The translations under genes and the position numbers were made by a program. Below are positions 5,717 to 7,280 of a stretch of 7,280 nucleotides of DNA, piece after piece (position 1 is the first letter of the stretch; every line of letters begins with the position of its first letter). Below the pieces are notes generated by a model that was not told the origin of the DNA, made no database searches, and worked only from the letters and a program-made list of their open reading frames with translations. The DNA is from a bacterium (GTDB lineage Bacteria > Actinomycetota > Acidimicrobiia > UBA5794 > ZC4RG35): contig JAPPKR010000201.1 in NCBI GenBank assembly GCA_028819835.1, positions 1 through 7,280 on the forward strand, read 5' to 3'.

Positions 5717-5896
5717 GATTACGGATTCTGCCTATCCCCTCGACGAGCCTTCACATCGCCAACTGTAGTTACCTCAACCCGCTTGGTCCGGCCGGGCTCG
5801 ATCGTGGTTGTCTACCCCGTTTGATCCGGGCAACCCTGTCTGTACGGCAGCAAAAGCGGTTCGCGACCTTCGGGGGGTCGGGTAGGGTCAAGGGCC
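5717..5896. other. Divergent intergenic region between macro-domain gene and rtcB
   Basis: This 180-base gap must hold the promoters for both directions. TTGATC at 5821-5826 could be a -35 for rtcB, but nothing resembling a -10 sits 16-18 bases on. No sigma-54-type GG/GC promoter, as in E. coli rtcBA, was recognised. A CGACC...GGTCG hairpin (5864-5880) and a G-run cluster lie immediately before rtcB. Confidence 0.55.
5872..5894 (+). promoter_or_regulatory. Four-tract G-quadruplex motif overlapping the rtcB ribosome-binding region
   Basis: Four G-tracts of at least three (5872-5877, 5880-5882, 5885-5887, 5892-5894) are separated by loops of 2, 2 and 4 bases, fitting the standard G3+N1-7 rule. 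They are on the coding strand, so the rtcB mRNA leader could fold this way. The last tract is the only Shine-Dalgarno-like sequence (AAGGG), 2 bases before ATG 5897 or 5 before GTG 5900. Folding would hide the ribosome site. Chance occurrence in GC-rich DNA is a real alternative. Confidence 0.45.
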
Positions 5897-7102
5897 ATGG
5901 TGGGTACCAATGGGAGTCCCGGGGGACAGTTATTGGATTCAGGCCGCGGGGGCGGTGCGGGGGTCCGCAACTGGGCGTCGATCCTGGACCCCCAGACCAG
6001 GAAGCAGGCCTTGGAGACCTCGCGGAGCCAGGTGCTGGCGGGTCCGGTGGCCCTGATGCCCGATGCCCACCTGGGGAAGGGCGCCACGGTGGGGTCGGTG
6101 ATAGTCACCGAGGACGCGATACTCCCGGCCGCAGTGGGGGTGGACATCGGGTGCGGCATGATCGCCGCGCTCACCGACCGGCGCCTGGCGGACCTTGATT
6201 CCCCACAGGAAGTCCTCCGGGACATCCGCCGGGGGGTGCCGGCCGGCTTCGACTGGCACCAGGCCGCCTCCCCGGAGGCTCGACGTTGGCTGGAGGAGAA
6301 CCCGGTCCCGCACCCGGAGATGGTGCCGAAGGCCAAGGGCGCTGCTGGGAGGGTGGGAAAGCAACTGGGCACCCTGGGTGGCGGGAACCACTTCGTGGAG
6401 GTGTCGTCGGATGAACTCGAGCGGCTCTGGATAGTGCTGCACACCGGTAGCCGGGGCATCGGGAACCGGATAGCCACCCACCACATCGCCGCCTCCGCTC
6501 GGGTCTGCGCCGCCAGGGGGAGGAGAGCTACCCGGGATCTGGCCTACTACCTGGCCGACGACGACCTGTTCGACGTGTACATCCGGCAGATGCTGTGGGC
6601 CCAGTCCTATGCGTGGAGGAACCGGGAACTGATCCTGGACGTGGTCTGGGAGGCGCTCCGGAAGCACCTGGGGACCGTGGAGTTGCTGGAGATGATCAAC
6701 TGCCATCACAACTACGCCGCTCTGGAATCACATGGCGGCCGCAGGGTGTGGGTGACCAGGAAGGGCGCCATCAGGGCGGGATCCGGAGACCGCGGCGTGA
6801 TTCCCGGTTCGATGGGGACCGACTCCTACATCGTGCGGGGGCTGGGCAACCCGCTCTCCTACCTCTCCGCCGCCCACGGCGCGGGACGCGTGCACTCCCG
6901 GAACCGCGCCAGGAAGCTCTTCACAGCCGAGCAGTTGACCGAGGCGATGGCGGGAAAGGCCTGGGAGGCCCACCGGGCGCGGAAGTTGGTCGACGAGTCC
7001 CCGTGGTCATACAAACCGATCGACCAGGTGATGGAGGACCAGGCGGACCTGGTGACCGCCGAGCACCGGTTGGTGGCCAGGATCAACTACAAGGGGACAT
7101 GA
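5897..7102 (+). CDS. rtcB: RtcB-type RNA-splicing/repair ligase
   Basis: A 401-residue GTP- and Mn2+-dependent RNA ligase that joins 2',3'-cyclic phosphate or 3'-phosphate ends to 5'-OH ends; it acts in the cytoplasm in RNA repair. All family motifs are present: MPDAHLGKGATVGSVI (54-69); GVDIGCGM (81-88) with metal ligands Asp83 and Cys86; LGTLGGGNHFVE (157-168) with Asn164/His165; LHTGSRGIGN with His182; INCHHNYA with His271; RKGAIRAGSGDRGVIPGSMGT (288-308); and SAAHGAGR (324-331) with His327 matching the guanylated histidine. Conserved homology begins near VRNWASILDPQTR (23-35). The first 20 residues are Gly-rich and may not be translated. ATG 5897, GTG 5900 (AAGGG five bases before) and in-frame TTG 5933-5935 (GGGGGA about six bases before) are all possible starts. 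The next gene follows after 6 bases. No rtcA cyclase or RtcR regulator is visible. Confidence 0.96.
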   Translation: MVGTNGSPGGQLLDSGRGGGAGVRNWASILDPQTRKQALETSRSQVLAGPVALMPDAHLGKGATVGSVIVTEDAILPAAVGVDIGCGMIAALTDRRLADLDSPQEVLRDIRRGVPAGFDWHQAASPEARRWLEENPVPHPEMVPKAKGAAGRVGKQLGTLGGGNHFVEVSSDELERLWIVLHTGSRGIGNRIATHHIAASARVCAARGRRATRDLAYYLADDDLFDVYIRQMLWAQSYAWRNRELILDVVWEALRKHLGTVELLEMINCHHNYAALESHGGRRVWVTRKGAIRAGSGDRGVIPGSMGTDSYIVRGLGNPLSYLSAAHGAGRVHSRNRARKLFTAEQLTEAMAGKAWEAHRARKLVDESPWSYKPIDQVMEDQADLVTAEHRLVARINYKGT

Positions 7103-7108
7103 CCGGCG

Positions 7109-7280
7109 ATGAATAAACCGACCGTGCCGACCTACAAGCGTCTCGTCATCGCCTGGTTGTTCGTGCCGCTGCATCGGTTCCTGTTCCGGGTCTCCGGCGG
7201 CCGGCTCCTGGGCCGCCTGGAGGGAGTGGGGGTCCTCATCCTGACGACCAGGGGACGGAAGAGCGGCAAGCGGCGCTCCT
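7109..7280 (+). CDS. DDN/DUF385-type F420-dependent oxidoreductase, N-terminal part (runs off right edge)
   Basis: The first 57 codons are present, beginning MNKPTVPTYKRLVIAW and ending at the window edge inside LILTTRGRKSGKRRS. That last stretch matches the highly conserved LLLTTxGRKSGKxR beta-strand/turn of the nitroreductase-family deazaflavin-dependent proteins, which use reduced F420 to reduce quinones or nitro compounds. The catalytic and most cofactor-binding parts lie outside. ATG 7109 is 6 bases after the rtcB stop, which suggests co-transcription; a closer ATG at 7099 overlapping that stop gives only five codons. The only purine-rich site (AAGGGG, 7091-7096) is 12 bases away, so initiation may depend on coupling to rtcB translation. 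Family assignment rests on one motif plus overall length to that point. Confidence 0.75.
   Translation, partial: MNKPTVPTYKRLVIAWLFVPLHRFLFRVSGGRLLGRLEGVGVLILTTRGRKSGKRRS

Noticed and set aside
5939..6709. Minus-strand open frame of 256 codons opposite rtcB
   Set aside because: It is antisense to a fully motif-complete RtcB and has no recognised features.

Overview
The window is GC-rich (G/C dominates third codon positions) and gene-dense. It reads as chromosomal DNA of a high-GC actinobacterium. The best pointer is the gene entering at the right edge, which resembles the DDN/DUF385 family of F420-dependent oxidoreductases, a family typical of Actinobacteria. An acidimicrobial lineage is possible, but that is only an impression. 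There are no tRNA or rRNA genes, no insertion sequences and no CRISPR array.

Left part (1-4259, all on the minus strand), in transcription order: a triple-domain lipoprotein (4259-2796), a strong hairpin (2770-2734), an OmpR-type response regulator (2559-1882), an overlapping sensor histidine kinase (1882-437), and the first 108 codons of an SLC13/DASS-type permease (325-1). The regulator and kinase share one base (TGATG), so they are one translationally coupled unit. The lipoprotein carries two near-identical beta-rich domains flanking a divergent third, joined by Gly/Glu/Ser/His linkers. The kinase's extracytoplasmic loop contains the same seven residues, GGEHGSS, that occur twice in the lipoprotein tail, which suggests that both act on one envelope signal.

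Middle (4260-4594): an intergenic stretch of about 335 bases with several inverted repeats. It holds the 3' end of the deaminase transcript and, presumably, the lipoprotein promoter. No confident promoter hexamers were found.

Right part: a MacroD-type macro-domain protein (5716-5204) and a CDA-superfamily nucleoside deaminase (about 5127-4595) are read on the minus strand. The deaminase is broken by a one-base deletion just before its catalytic HAE motif. Diverging from them across a 180-base gap is a complete RtcB-type RNA ligase (5897-7102), followed 6 bases later by the start of the F420-type oxidoreductase (7109 to the edge). The rtcB ribosome-binding region lies inside a four-tract G-quadruplex motif. 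Macro domain, deaminase and RNA ligase side by side could reflect RNA repair or ADP-ribose clean-up, but that link is inference.

The points most worth a second look are the kinase/lipoprotein motif sharing, the deaminase frameshift, the G-quadruplex at rtcB, and the leader region ahead of the response regulator.
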